Of a DNA stretch of 64,000 nucleotides, positions 33,598 to 46,429 are shown piece after piece; the stretch's first letter is position 1, and every line of letters begins with the position of its first letter. A program made the translations under genes and the position numbers. Source of the DNA: Marisa cornuarietis (lineage: Eukaryota; Mollusca; Gastropoda; Architaenioglossa; Ampullariidae); contig SMMW01000003.1 in NCBI GenBank assembly GCA_004794655.1, positions 434,001 to 498,000 of the forward strand. Direction: 5' to 3'. The notes beneath the pieces were generated by a model, which was not told where the DNA came from, ran no database searches, and saw nothing but the letters and a program-made list of their open reading frames with translations.

Positions 33598-34411
33598 TAC
33601 GACTCAGTGAGAAGTACATAAGTAAAACAACACAAGGCGGTCTTTTATCATCAACGACTGTGGCTGGTAACATACATTACATAGGATATATGTGGGGATT
33701 TTATTGTAGACATAAAGTTGGGACATTGGCTGTGGAGGTAATCCGTCATTAACTGTGACTTCACCTTCACCTTCCACCATTCAGGGAGCAGGTGCAGACA
33801 TCTGTCAGTGTGCCATGTGAAGGCGGAGCCATGTAGTTCAGGAAAATCTCAATTGATTGTAGCCATGGGCCAGATTATTCGCACACAACACTATAATCCC
33901 TCTTTGTGTGTTGCGTAATCTCTCTCCCATCAGTTTTATTTCACGCTGCATGTTATTGGTATTCCTTATTATGATTATGTACTTGTTGTATTATACTCAA
34001 CATAAGTTATCCGTGTTATACTGTTTGGTCTGTACATAAGTATGTGTCTGTGATTTGGTAGATGGCCACAGAAATCACACAAGACGCAGTTGTTGTTGTT
34101 TTTTTTTTTGGGGGGGGGGCATCTGACTTGCAAACCTTGATTAACATGTTTAATAATTATTATTATAACGTTTATCCCATTTCTTATGATTGTGTTAGTC
34201 GGGGGAGTCAGGGTTCAGTTTTTTGTTGTTTAATGCTGCTTTGCCTTAAGACTAAAACAGTGTGTGTTGTGATGCTACCATCGTGTACGTACGTGCGTGC
34301 ACGCAGCCCCCACCCTCCTTTTTTACGTAATGTGCGAGTGCGAACACCGTTAACTGTCACCTGGGAGTTTTGCCCCCCCCCCCCAGAGCCAAACATCTTC
34401 CTACGCCACTG

Positions 34412-36345
34412 GTGGTGTGGGATATTATGAGCTGTACGTAGTGGTGTGGGATATTGTGGGATGTAGTGGTGTGGGATATTATGAGCTGTACGTAGTAGTG
34501 TGGGATATTGTAGGGTGTGGTGGTGTGGGATATTATGAGCTGTACGTAGTAGTGTGGGATATTGTGGGGTGTGGTGGTGTGGGATATTATGAGCTGTACG
34601 TAGTAGTGTGGGATATTGTAGGGTGTGGTGGTGTGGGATATTATGAGCTGTACGTAGTAGTGTGGGATATTGTAGGGTGTAGTGGTGTGGGATATTATGA
34701 GCTGTACGTAGTAGTGTGGGATATTGTAGGGTGTAGTGTTGTGGGATATTATGAGCTGTACGTAGTAGTGTGGGATATTGTAGGGTGTAGTGGTGTGGGA
34801 TATTATGAGCTGTACGTAGTGGTGTGGGATATTGTGGGGTGTAGTGGTGTGGGATATTATGAGCTGTACGTAGTGGTGTGGGATATTATGAGCTGTACGT
34901 AGTAGTGTGGGATATTGTGGGGTGTAGTGGTGTGGGATATTATGAGCTGTACGTAGTAATGTGGGATATTGTGGGGTGTAGTGGTGTGGGATATTATGAG
35001 CTGTACGTAGTGGTGTGGGATATTATGAACTGTACGTAGTAGTGTGGGATATTGTGGGGTGGGATGAGCTGTACGTAGTAGTGTGGGATATTGTGGGGTG
35101 GGATGAACTGTACGTAGTAGTGTGGGATATTGTGGGTGTGGTGGTGTGGGATATTATGAGCTGTACGTAGTAGTGTGGGATATTATGGGGTGGGATGAAC
35201 TGTACGTAGTAGTGTGGGATATTGTGGGTGTGGTGGTGTGGGATATTATGAGCTGTACGTAGTGGTGTGGGATATTGTGGGGGTGTAGTGGTGTGGGATA
35301 TTATAGGCTGTACGTAGTGTGGGATATTGTGGGATGTAGTGGTGTGGGATATTATAAGGCTGTACAGTGAGTGGTGTGTGGATATTGTGGGGTGTAGGTG
35401 AGTGTGGGAGTGGGATGAGCTGTACGTAGTAGTGTGGGATATTGTGGGGTGTGGTGGTGTGGGATATTATGAGCTGTACGTAGTAGTGTGGGATATTGTG
35501 GGGTGTGGTGGTGTGGGATATTATGAGCTGTACGTAGTGGTGTGGGATATTATGAGCTGTACGTAGTAGTGTGGGATATTGTGGGGTGGGATGAGCTGTA
35601 CGTAGTAGTGTGGGATATTGTGGGGTGGGATGAACTGTACGTAGTAGTGTGGGATATTGTGGGGTGTAGTGGTGTGGGATATTATGAGCTGTACGTAGTA
35701 GTGTGGGATATTGTGGGGTGTGGTGGTGTGGGATATTATGAGCTGTACGTAGTGGTGTGGGATATTGTGGGGTGTAGTGGTGTGGGATATTATGAGCTGT
35801 ACGTAGTAGTGTGGGATATTGTGGGATGTAGTGGTGTGGGATATTATGAGCTGTACGTAGTGGTGTGGGATATTGTGGGGTGTAGTGGTGTGGGATATTA
35901 TGAGCTGTACGTAGTAGTGTGGGATATTGTGGGGTGTGGTGGTGTGGGATATTATGAGCTGTACGTAGTAGTGTGGGATATTGTGGGGTGTGGTGGTGTG
36001 GGATATTATGAGCTGTACGTAGTAGTGTGGGATATTGTAGGGTGTGGTGGTGTGGGATATTATGAGCTGTACGTAGTAGTGTGGGATATTGTGGGGTGTG
36101 GTGGTGTGGGATATTGTGAGCTGTACGTAGTAGTGTGGGATATTATGGGGTGGGATGAACTGTACGTAGTAGTGTGGGATATTGTAGGGTGTGGTGGTGT
36201 GGGATATTATGAGCTGTACGTAGTAATGTGGGATATTGTGTGGTGTGGTGGTGTGGGATATTGTGAGCTGTACGTAGTAGTGTGGGATATTGTGGGGTGG
36301 GATGAACTGTACGTAGTAGTGTGGGATATTGTGGGGTGTGGTGGT
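34412..36345. repeat. 54-bp satellite-like array, right part
   Basis: Same unit family as 29155-29918. A disordered patch at about 35280-35410 has many single-base indels. The array ends where the sequence turns into GTATTGCAGTCTGGGTCAC. Confidence 0.93.
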
Positions 36346-36384
36346 GTATTGCAGTCTGGGTCACTCCTTCTCTTTTTGATTATT

Positions 36385-36590
36385 TGGAGTGCGGGAGAAG
36401 TACGGTACGTTTGCACTGTGGTGTTCTAGTCCGCTGTCAAGTGGCTCACGTATGTCGAAATACTCTTTACCGTTTGATCCCCTGTTGTGAGTGCGGGAGA
36501 AGCACCACTGCATCGTGTAGGTGTTATGATCCGCTGTCAAGTGGGTAAAGTACCTCGAAATCCCTTTTCCCTCCCCTTAGTCATCAGTGA
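36385..36590. repeat. About 115-bp imperfect tandem duplication
   Basis: GAGTGCGGGAGAAG, then CCGCTGTCAAGTGG, then a CTCGAAAT-like block occur twice (near 36388-36475 and 36490-36565) with substitutions. Confidence 0.65.
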
Positions 36591-36664
36591 CTTAGTAACG
36601 TAAGCAGAATTAGACACTGAAAGAAGTAGGCGGTTATGGGGCGCCAAGAGGGGAATTTTCTCAA

Positions 36665-37510
36665 ATTTGCTATTTCTATATACATTGCAATGTATAATTA
36701 TAGAATGCAATGTATAGCTATACAATGCATTTTATACTTATAGATTACATTTTATACTTATAGATTGCATTCTATAGCTATACATTACATTTTATACTTA
36801 TAGATTGCATTCTATAGCTATACATTGCATTTTATACTTATAGATTACATTTTATAATTATACATTGCATTTTATACTTATAGATTACATTTTATACTTA
36901 TACATTGCATTCTATAGCTATACATTGCATTTTATACTTATAGATTACATTTTATACTTATACATTGCATTCTATAGCTATACATTGCATTTTATAATTA
37001 TACATTGCATTCTATAGCTATACATTGCATTTTATACTTATAGATTACATTTTATACTTATACATTGCATTCTATAGCTATACATTGCATTTTATACTTA
37101 TAGATTACATTTTATAATTATACATTGCATTCTATAGCTATACATTGCATTTTATACTTATAGATTACATTTTATACTTATAGATTGCATTCTATACTTA
37201 TAGATTGCATTTTATAGCTATACAATGCATTTTATACTTATAGATTGCATTTTATACTTATAGATTGCATTCTATAGCTATACATTGCATTTTATACTTA
37301 TACATTGCATTTTATACTTATAGATTGCATTCTATAGCTATACATTGCATTTTATACTTATACATTGCATTTTATACTTATAGATTGCATTTTATAGCTA
37401 TACAATGCATTTTATACTTATAGATTACATTTTATACTTATACATATATTTTATACTTATACATTACATTTTATACTTATAGATTACATTTATTATACAT
37501 TGCAATGTAT
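36665..37510. repeat. AT-rich minisatellite with palindromic units
   Basis: About 20-bp units ACATTTTATACTTATAGATT and GCATTCTATAGCTATACATT, many copies. Edge sequences such as TACATTGCAATGTATA and GAATGCATTC are near-perfect palindromes. Confidence 0.9.
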
Positions 37511-39623
37511 AGCTAGAGAGAGAAAACTCGGTAAAAACCGAAGTGTTTCATTTATATTATACTCAGAAGTTGCTATCCAATTCATTTTATATATACCTTT
37601 CAATTCTGTAGCTATAGAATGCATTCTAGCTATACATTTGAAATCTCTATTTATAGATTGCATTCTATAACTTCTGACTTGAAGTGTATACAGAACGAGG
37701 CTGCCTCATTTGCATATGGGAAAAGAAGGTCAAAGACCAACCAATCAGTGCGCCAACACACGCACATAACGACTTATAACGCTTATAACGACTATATGCT
37801 AAAACTGTCGTAAACCAAATGTAGATCCAACAATTCAGGAATATGAACTGTAACCGGACTGGCCTGTCGCTACTACACTTGCACTCTACACCGCCCTAGC
37901 GCCATAAATCAGTCCCTTCCTCTTTTTAGTTCCAGGGGAGAGGACGGAAGTTCCCAAGGAGAACTTTCTCTCTCTAAAGTTCTGGCTCTCGTTAGTCGGG
38001 TGCCTTGTCTCCTATACTGCCTCGCGTTGTGTTCTTTTTTCCATCTATCTACGGCACCCGCACTCAGCCGACCTTGGAGTCCACAAAAGACCTGCTTTTA
38101 CTCTAGATCAAAGTGTGTTCTCTGTGGTGTGTCTCTCAACTCCTTGATCTTCGCGTGTGTTCTGCTGCTCGACACGATTACAATGGACGACACAATTTCT
38201 TTCTCTCTACTGATTCTCATTCATCTCGTTCACACGACGAGGACACGTACATCACACTAGCATACGGCACACGGACTAAGACACTTACACAAGTGAGTAA
38301 GTTTCAAAGACAAAGTTTATTTACATAATGCCCACCTATAACTACTAGTATCCCTATCCTAACTTACCTACCTAGCTAAATCCTAACACCTAACTCCCTG
38401 GGGTGGGGGAAAGGTGGGGTGGAGCTACGAGAGCCTCTTTTCAGCGGACCAAGCTACCTTGCGGTAGACTTGACACTTCTCTCGAACCTCGAACCACCAG
38501 TTTACTGCTCGACCAAGCAGGACCAGTTGCCTTTCGACAAACTAGGTCCAGAGACGTTGTTTTTGTTGTTTATTCAGTTGGAAAGTGCTTCCACCTTGCC
38601 TGTAAGGTTTGATGTGAGCGAGAGTTACTTGCCCTTACTTGAGGTAAACAAACACGATCAAGACTAAGCGGCTGTGTGCTGTCAGTGAGACAGCATCGCG
38701 TTTTTCAGCATTTAAAAGCTGTTTTCACACGATTTTTTTCTGTGAAAAATACATGGTCATATTATGTGGAATAATCTACATACATGTGTTTTTTTGTTTT
38801 GTTTTTTAGGTGGCTAATAAATCAACACAACTTACTAAAAGTCCCTATACTGTCACAGTCGTAATTCGCTTACATAGTTACTGATAGTAAGTGGCGCCAA
38901 CTCAAAGAATACCGTCTCATTGCCTTCAATTCTTTTATGTAGGTTAGTCAAAATATTGGCCACACCAGCTGTATGTGTCTGTTATTTAATAGCAATAACA
39001 GTCAAAAAAATACTTATCTTATTCCATGAATATTTTATTTCATGGAAAGGCTGTTCATTTTGTACGGTTTGTTCAAAACAAGCATAAAATATTTCATAGA
39101 AAGGAAATAGAAAAAAGAACTAATTACAGACTGCATCATGCAGTACCCCAAATTTAGTCATTTTTCTGACTGCAAAATCTAGTAAAAACTGGTAATATAA
39201 AATACTAACATATCAGTTTAATTAATTTTGATATGTGGTCCTTTCATTCACACTACTTCTCTAAAGTTACAAAAACCTACATTTATCCTTAAAGTCATAA
39301 GCTTAGTTTCTTTTTGTCTGTTTGGGTACGAATCGTGTGATAGTCAATTATTTTAAGAATGTTAAATCACTATTGTTAAATAAAAAACTTTGGTGACTTT
39401 TGAAAATGAATCAAGGCAAAGAGATAATTAACACAAGATTCAAGGAGAGTTTTGTTAAGTCTAAAAAGGTCATAAACTTGGACAGTTTGCAGTGCACGGG
39501 TTCAATGCTTATCTGCAAACTATCAAGCTACATTTAAATTTATGGTTACTTCTGAAAAGATATTTTAGCTTGTTTTTTACTTAGCACTTTTATGCTGCTT
39601 ATTTGTCTCTTACTTTTGCATAT

Positions 39624-39659
<36 letters not shown>

Positions 39660-40770
39660 CACTCAGTGCAACACACACACACACACACACACTGGTTGAT
39701 AGAAACACATAGATCTTCATCAAGATATTCATTTACACATATAGATGTTTGTCAGTTTTTTTTTCAATTGTCACTTGTAATGTTTGACAGAGCAGCATCT
39801 CTGATGCTACAGGTCTCTTGTTCAAATCATATATCATCAAAGTACTGTTGTTATGTTCTATTGTAAAAGTAGCTGTCTAGGAAATGATAAAAGATGTTTG
39901 GAAAGAAGCCTGGAACTTAGTTCCCATCTGTTTGAATCCTGCAGTTAGGATAAACTAACCATTTTGTTTTTGGTTTTGATAAGGCTTATGATTTTTTCTT
40001 CTTTAAAGTTAAGCTTTAGAAGGACTATTAAAATCATCAGTTATTTTTAGAGAAAATTTGTACTCCTGTCTTATATCATAACATTTTTTACAATTAATTT
40101 TAAGATTAGAATATTCTAATTGAATGTTCATCCACCACTTAAAAACTTCTGGAATCCATGGGTCAGTTTTAATTACAGTAGGTTAAAAGTCAGGGTTCTA
40201 TCTTAGTGTCTCCCTGTATATATATATAGATATCTTGATTTGTATGCTTATATATGACAATCTAAACTGTGATGAACTATTAATAATGCTACATTAAATT
40301 TATATTGATTATCAATGTTTGTTAAAAATACTAAACAAGAACACACAAAGTTATAGACCTTACCTTACATCAAAAATTCAGTAAATCCGATTTTTACCAC
40401 ATATTTTCCCACAAAACAGGATGGATAATATACATCTTTTAAGTACGATATTTATATCATAGTATAAAATATTATCATCTTTATATATCACAGAGTTAGA
40501 ATAATGTGAATATCAGCTTAATGAGGACCCATGGTGCAAAGGCGTTGTTAAAGAATTGATACAGTGATTTCGGTATAGGCGACTCATCCGTCACCTGTTG
40601 TAAACATAACTGACATAGTTTTGCACTTGGATAAGTAACAGAACTAGCACACATGGACTTTTAACAATGAAAAAAATACAAATGACTTACTACTTTATTT
40701 CCATATTTAGCAAATGGCGCATTCAGATTTTTTAACACTAGCTCAATAATGTCTTGGTCTTATAGTTTTC
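37511..40770. other. Intergenic region upstream of TMPPE, no supported gene
   Basis: ORFs near 38000-38670 lack family similarity or paired splice sites. A (CA)n microsatellite with interruptions lies at about 39625-39692. From 38850 the sequence is AT-rich and looks unconstrained. Confidence 0.4.
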
Positions 40771-41225
40771 GAATCTCACGAAGCTGGCCGCTTCATGGGC
40801 GGCTTTGTTTACCCCAACTAAGGGAAGTCACTCGCAGGTGATGACGTCAACCTTACAGGCCTCCGGGGGAAAGGGAGAGGGGAGGAAACCGGAGTACCCG
40901 GAGAAAACCCCCGCCGCCCAGTTGTTGTTGTTGTTGTTGTTGTTGTCTTTGAAAGGGAAAGTGCTTCCACCGAAAGGCGATTTCGCACTGTGGGGGGACC
41001 CGCCGCTCAGTGTGACTTTTCTCTGGTATTTATACGGAAATAGCTGGGTGCTACGTCACCCGTTGTGCGGTCTGCCTGCCTCGCGATGCTCCGCTCGCGC
41101 GACCCAGCGTGGGGTGGAAGGGGGTGCAGGGTAGAGGGAAGAAAGCACCGTCAGTGGTACAAGCTGTCTAGCGCTCCCGCTACACAACAAATAGCCATCA
41201 CTCCACATAAGCCAAGAGCAGTACG
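40771..41225 (+). promoter_or_regulatory. Promoter / 5' UTR region of TMPPE
   Basis: A GC-rich block precedes the TMPPE start after kilobases of AT-rich DNA. It holds a perfect CRE palindrome TGACGTCA at 40842-40849, a (GTT)8-type run near 40920-40946 and a TATTTATAC element near 41027-41035 that could serve as a TATA box. Transcription start is not determinable from sequence. Confidence 0.5.
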
Positions 41226-41970
41226 ATGGATTTGCCTGTTAAAAGCAGGCGAGTAATAATCGCCGGCTTGTGTTGCCTGGTCGTTGTTGTAATCGGAGAA
41301 CTATACACATTTTCACAGCATTATGAAACAAGGGCCAGAGCATTTAGAGCACATGTTGGCATTCTTCTTGTTCAGAGTATCCTAGCTTTGATTTCAAAAT
41401 TCATTTGGAATAATGTAATCCGTATAAAAGAAAATCATATCATTGAACGAGAAGTAGTGTCTGATCAGGCAAACGGATTGAAACGGTGGACTGCCATGGA
41501 ATGGATTTTGTTAATTTATATCAGCGTAGTCCACACAAGCAACCTCACAAATCTGTTTTTAATAGGCAGAGAACCACACTGGTTTGCAATGCTGGCATAC
41601 AGCGCTTTAGGTTTTCATTTCCAGCTTGCCACTGGGCTAGGCATACTCAAACTATTTCAGTTTGCCCTGCGCTTTATCCAGTACAGATCAAACAACTTCG
41701 CTAGTGGACTCACCTTCAGGCCAATAAACAAGGTGTCCACACGCAGAACAGTAATAGTAGCCATAATTTATGCATTTTTGGCAACAACATTTGGAATTTA
41801 CAAGGCAGCTCAGATACCTGAAGTAAAAAAAGTCGTGATACCTATTCAGAATCTTCAACACAGCTGGGATGGTGCTCGTATTGTCCAGATCTCAGATGTC
41901 CACTTGGGACCAACAGTTGGATTGACAAAACTCAATATGATAGTTGACATCATCAATACTCTTAGACCAG
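41226..41970 (+). CDS. TMPPE: TMPPE exon 1
   Basis: Encodes the N-terminal multi-span region and the first phosphoesterase block (QISDVHLGP). Donor AGACCAG then GTAAGG, phase 1. Confidence 0.93.
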
Positions 41971-44440
41971 GTAAGGTCACTGTCATTCATTGACCTACAC
42001 CATCATCATCATCATTTTTGATTATGCCCTCATCATCATTTTTGATTATACCATTGCTGCATCAATTCCATTACTACATCAATGTTACATTAACTTTAAT
42101 ATTGTCTTCATAATCAGGCTTAGTTTCCCATGAAGTAATTATTTTACCAGTACGTTTGGAATCAGGGTGATTCACATTCTGGTTGTACTCATTATATGCT
42201 AGGAGTGCTCTGACACATAGTTTGAATGTCAGGAACAAAAATGTTTCGAAACAAAAACAAAGGTGAAATTTACAGAATGTGCAGCCTGAGTCTATAAAGA
42301 AAGTTACAACATAAATATACTCCCATGCTGCATCTTTACAAATACAGATATAGGCTAAGTTATATTCACAAGAGCACTTTCAAATATATTTTGTCTCATT
42401 TGCCCAACTATATACTCTCACACCTATGCATTGGTTCAAGGCTACATGCTCTTTAAATTTGTAGCTCTTTCATGCTTACTTTCCAGCAGATGAGCATTAA
42501 CTGCAGTCAGTCTTTTGTTGTGGCAGATATTGTAGTCATGACCGGTGATCTGGTAGATGGTTCTGTGAGAATGCTTGAGGAAGCTGTGTCACCACTAACA
42601 AGAGTCCGATCAAAGTATGGAAATTTTTTTGTCACAGGTAAGTTGAACTGCATTCGAAGTGCAGTTTCTGTTCCATATCTATTATTATTACAGGTTACAT
42701 AAACATAATTGGTTAGATTGTATCTGTTCAGTTTAAACTTTGCACCTGAGCTTTGTTTTTAAAATAAGTATCTGATACAAATGGTTGAATTTTACATCTA
42801 AGTTTAATATAGTGTAATACATAAATATATAGGCTTTTTCAACTTTATTTGAGTCTCATTCCAAGGCCTATTCAAGGCTTAAGATCACAGTTTCCTCATG
42901 CTCCTCTCTTGAACAGGCAATCACGAGTACTACACAGGGGATGTGGACAACTGGTTCATCAAACTAGAGTATGAGCTGGGCTTCACACCTTTGCATAATA
43001 GTAATGTCAAGGTCATTCCAGATGGAGGAAATGAGGCTGATGAGATCTGTGTTGCTGGCACTGATGATCTAGCTGCTGACTTATTAGGGTGAGGAAGCTT
43101 CTTTCATTTTTGGTTTTACTTCTTTAATTCTTTAAGTAATTTGTGTCTGGACCTGAAGTATAATGTATAATTACTAAACTGCAGTATAATGCATAATTAC
43201 CAAGTTGCAGATGTGTTCAAATAGTGCACTAATATTAAATAACAAGCTATGTATGTTGCTTTTAATGTACATATTAGCAAGATACAAATGAACAATTTAA
43301 TAGAATGTTGTAAAAATAGTTCATTTATTACTTTGAACACCATAAACTGCACATAAGGCCTGGAATGCTGCTGGTTTAGAATGAGTTAACACTCTGCACC
43401 CAGGTATTTGTGGTGTAGTGGTATAATCCGCTTGCATTAACAGGCACTAACCAAAGTGGAGAGCATGAGCTAATGTGGCAAGATGTAGAATTTCTTGTTG
43501 TAATTTGCTGTAAGTATGCAGGTCATGGGTTCAACATCAATGATTCATGGTCCAAGATGTAGAATTTCTTGTTGTAATCTGGCTTAGGTATACAGGTCAT
43601 GGGTTCAACATCAAGCGTGCCCTACATGACTGTGATGACACGAAGCCTGTGATAGTGCTGGCTCATCAACCCAAAGCAGCCAAAGCCATCCTCCAGTCTC
43701 AATACAGAGTAGACCTTGTTCTTGCAGGTATGGAAGCCAGACTCAGCCCAAATTCATAATAGAGCATAGAACTCATTATGAAAGTATTGTAGCCAGAATT
43801 AGTCTGTGTTTGCATTTCTGATCAGGTCTTGTTTTGCCATGTGTGTCATAACATTATTAAATTAACATGATTAAAGTCAGGCTTTAATGTTCACACCTTT
43901 TTTTAAATACATATGCTTACAATTGTAAATCTTTTTTCCAAAATATTTACAAATGGTGAAAATCTGCATGATAAAATTCCTCAAATTTTGTGAACTTTAG
44001 ATATCATAAAGAAGGGGTGGGGTGGGTAAAGGGTCTCAAATTCATCTAGTCTGGCTTAGACTGAAATGCATTGGCTGCCACTCCTGCTAAATACCTGTTG
44101 CATATTGTTATAGTCTAGCTCCAAATTATTCTTGATTATTTTTCATGACCTGGTGCATTTGTGTAATTTTTATGTTGTAGGTTATTGAGATCATAAGCTT
44201 TTATATATTAATGGCTGTCACACAGGACACACACATGGAGGGCAATTTTTCCCAGTGCTGATTGGTGCATACCTCATAAACCCCTTCTTCAGTGGCCTAT
44301 ACCAGTATGGTCAGAGTCATGTGTATGTGTCAACAGGCACACAGTACTGGGGGGTGCCACTGAGACTGGGCTCCTCCATGGAGATTACAGAGATTACACT
44401 GCGTTCAGCTGAAGCCCACAGGGCCACAGAATACATTTAA
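41226..44440 (+). CDS. TMPPE: Transmembrane protein with metallophosphoesterase domain
   Basis: Five exons join in phase: 41226-41970, 42527-42637, 42917-43088, 43588-43727 and 44226-44440, giving 460 aa, close to the usual length of vertebrate TMPPE. About five hydrophobic segments fill residues 10-200. The C-terminal calcineurin-like phosphoesterase has all metal-binding blocks: SDVH (D224, H226), GDLVDG (D256), GNHEYY (N287, H288), LAHQP (H369) and GHTHGGQ (H391, H393). It should be a membrane-bound metal-dependent phosphoesterase; its substrate is not established. The ATG at 41226 is the first in the coding frame. Splice sites are all GT-AG. The gene appears intact. Confidence 0.93.
42527..42637 (+). 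CDS. TMPPE: TMPPE exon 2
   Basis: Acceptor GTGGCAG then ATATTG; donor GTCACAG then GTAAGT. It carries [12 protein letters not shown] and begins the GNHE block, which is split across the intron. Confidence 0.92.
42917..43088 (+). CDS. TMPPE: TMPPE exon 3
   Basis: Acceptor TTGAACAG then GCAATCAC; donor TTAGG then GTGAGG, phase 2. It completes [13 protein letters not shown] and runs to DDLAADLLG. Confidence 0.92.
43484..43613. repeat. Duplicated intron-exon junction before TMPPE exon 4
   Basis: GATGTAGAATTTCTTGTTGT, the acceptor area and GGTCATGGGTTCAACATCAA occur at 43484-43542 and again at 43555-43613. Only the second copy has the usable GGCTTAG acceptor; the first has GCTGTAAG and no productive frame. 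Confidence 0.88.
43588..43727 (+). CDS. TMPPE: TMPPE exon 4
   Basis: Acceptor GGCTTAG then GTATACAG is the only one that keeps phase 2. It encodes [12 protein letters not shown] to [10 protein letters not shown] and VDLVLA. Donor CTTGCAG then GTATGG. A mutated copy of this acceptor region lies about 71 bp upstream. Confidence 0.9.
44226..44440 (+). CDS. TMPPE: TMPPE exon 5 with stop codon
   Basis: Acceptor GTCACACAG then GACACACAC. It encodes [12 protein letters not shown] to the C-terminal ATEYI, then TAA. Confidence 0.93.
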
Positions 44441-44728
44441 TCAAAGCACAGATTATATCATATCCAACATTTGGTGAGTTAGATCAGCAGTGAATGTCAT
44501 TCTTGTTTCTTCAATGTAGTTTCTTTATCAAAAGTGAAGTGTGATCAATGATTTATAACTTTATGTGGTACTGGCACACACACACACACACACACACGAT
44601 CCATATTCACTCTTATACTGGAAGTTTTGGGCATTCTGCTACTTTGTTTTGGGTTATGTTGCAAAAACTTGCTGAGCAAATGCAAGTATGTTGCAAAGTA
44701 GACTTGTATACCAAACTAAAGGAAAATG

Positions 44729-44734
44729 AATAAA
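44729..44734 (+). terminator. Candidate poly(A) signal of TMPPE
   Basis: AATAAA about 290 bases downstream of the TMPPE stop codon, followed by an AT-rich stretch. A (CA)n run lies between at about 44576-44597. Confidence 0.45.
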
Positions 44735-46260
44735 AATTTATGATATTAAAAAGAAAAAGCCAAAGGAATCACAGAAATTGAAACATCTCTAATTTAGTTA
44801 TAAATAATAATTGTTGGCATTTTGTCGAGCATTACAAAGAAGGAATGTTTGCCTTTAGACAATACAGTTTATATATAAAAATCTTAATATATATATTAAA
44901 TCCTCCTTAGAATACCACAATATAAATTAAATTCTAATTACATTTGCCTAAGATTTGCTGTTTAAATGTGTATACTGTTTTGCTGGGCTCTGCTGGTTTA
45001 TTTTGGGTTAACACACAAAAACTTTCTTTACAAGTACAAAATGATGACAAAAATGGTCTAGGTCTTATAAATGCAGCCACAGAAACATTTCTTTTTGTAA
45101 AAATGGATGCAAGATGCATTATTTGATTATTTGATATGCTTATGTGTCTTTGCTATGAACAGTAGTGGCATTGGAGAAATAAAACTATTTTCTTTATCTT
45201 CTACATTCTTTTTATCAGAGATAACAAAAGAGTTATCCTCTGAATAAAAACTTTCAGACTCAGAATTAGAATGGAAGATTTTCGACTAGAACTGAATTCG
45301 AAATCAAAGACCCGCTGACAACTAACATGCTTGCATCATGAAAGCTAAAAGGCAGGAAACCTCACATTCCTTTGTGTCATCTTCCTTTTTGCTTTACACA
45401 CATATTATTTAAAAAAAATGTTACTTGAGTAGAATTACATACATTTTTAATCATTTTTAAGTACTCTTAAAGTAATAAAATAACTTTTAACCTAAAGTTT
45501 TAAAATAAACTGTTATTATATAATGGGTGGCATTCAATCTTGTATTTTTGAAATCAATGGCACCGTATAATGAAAGTTAAATAGACTCTGCATTTTTGTT
45601 TTTCTTTCTTCAAAGTCACATGAAGCCACACCTTCCTTTTTAGGCTGATGAGAATTAATCAGGTTACAGGAGCAGTTAGGCAGGAGGCAAAATAATATGC
45701 ATGTGACTGTTTAAGGAGGGGATTCTTTTGTTCCTTGCCAAGTCTGTGCATATAAATTTGTGGGCATATGCAGTGCATGGAAAGAAACTATTTAAAAAAT
45801 TATAATTTATCTCAATTTCGTGCAATATTATTGCAGAAATGTTACATTTCTGGAAAAAAAACCTCTGAAAGCACATTATTTAAAAAAAATCAGTTTGCAT
45901 TAAATACCATTATTGTGATCTCACTTGAGCACACTGACGCAAACCCATTACTCAGGCTTAGCAGTGTAAACTTACACACACCTTAAGCAGATGAAAAAAA
46001 TATTACCTTGAAGTTAATGATATTCTACAAAACTTTCTCATTGTACTTGAATTGTAAAATGGTAATTGTCAGGTCAGTGGAAAGGTGTGAAGGGAGGCGT
46101 CAGCTGGACCATCTCTTCCCACCTGAACCTTGCAACACTCAGCTCCATGATGTGTTGTTATTATGGTCCTGCCCAGCATGTGAAACTGCAACTCTCAGTG
46201 TCTTGATGTGTTGTCATTATGGCCATGTCGAGCACATGCAATCTGTTGTTACCTGTAGGT
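44735..46260. other. Intergenic DNA, nothing recognised
   Basis: AT-rich with only short unsupported ORFs. Confidence 0.4.
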
Positions 46261-46263
46261 CAT

Positions 46264-46350
46264 CTTGTATAATAATAATAATGTTGGCTTGTATAGCGCC
46301 AAATCCTGGCCTGTGGACAGCTCAAGGCGCTGACGTCAAAAAATAAGATG
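46264..46350 (-). mobile_element. L2-like LINE/SINE 3' end fragment
   Basis: An (AAT)n start followed by TTGTATAGCGCCAAATCC and CTCAAGGCGCT mirrors the 3' end of the element at 30511 (AATAATAATAATAGTG, AAGCGCATATT, TTAGCGCTTA). It is only about 85 bp long. Confidence 0.6.
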
Positions 46351-46429
46351 AGGACAAAATGTGGGTGTGTAGCGGGACGTCACCTCCACGTCACAGGGCA
46401 GCGTCACATACAGCGTCACACACAGTCTT

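Larger units (their letters stand above)
29919..34411 (-). mobile_element. TIR DNA transposon, copy 2 (inverted relative to copy 1)
   Basis: Same 14-bp TIR as copy 1, with GTGGT on both sides as a candidate 5-bp target duplication (the tandem-repeat target weakens that evidence). Arms are B (29919-32005 less the L2 insertion, 1100 bp) and A (33598-34411, 814 bp), the same lengths as in copy 1. By eye, differences are few (for example cgcactgtcc versus the tac form near 31720). It has a shorter minisatellite (about 1.6 kb) and no SINE or RT-bearing LINE. Confidence 0.85.

Noticed and set aside
38000..38667. Cluster of plus-strand ORFs as a gene
   Set aside because: Overlapping frames, no recognisable domain, no consistent splice pattern.
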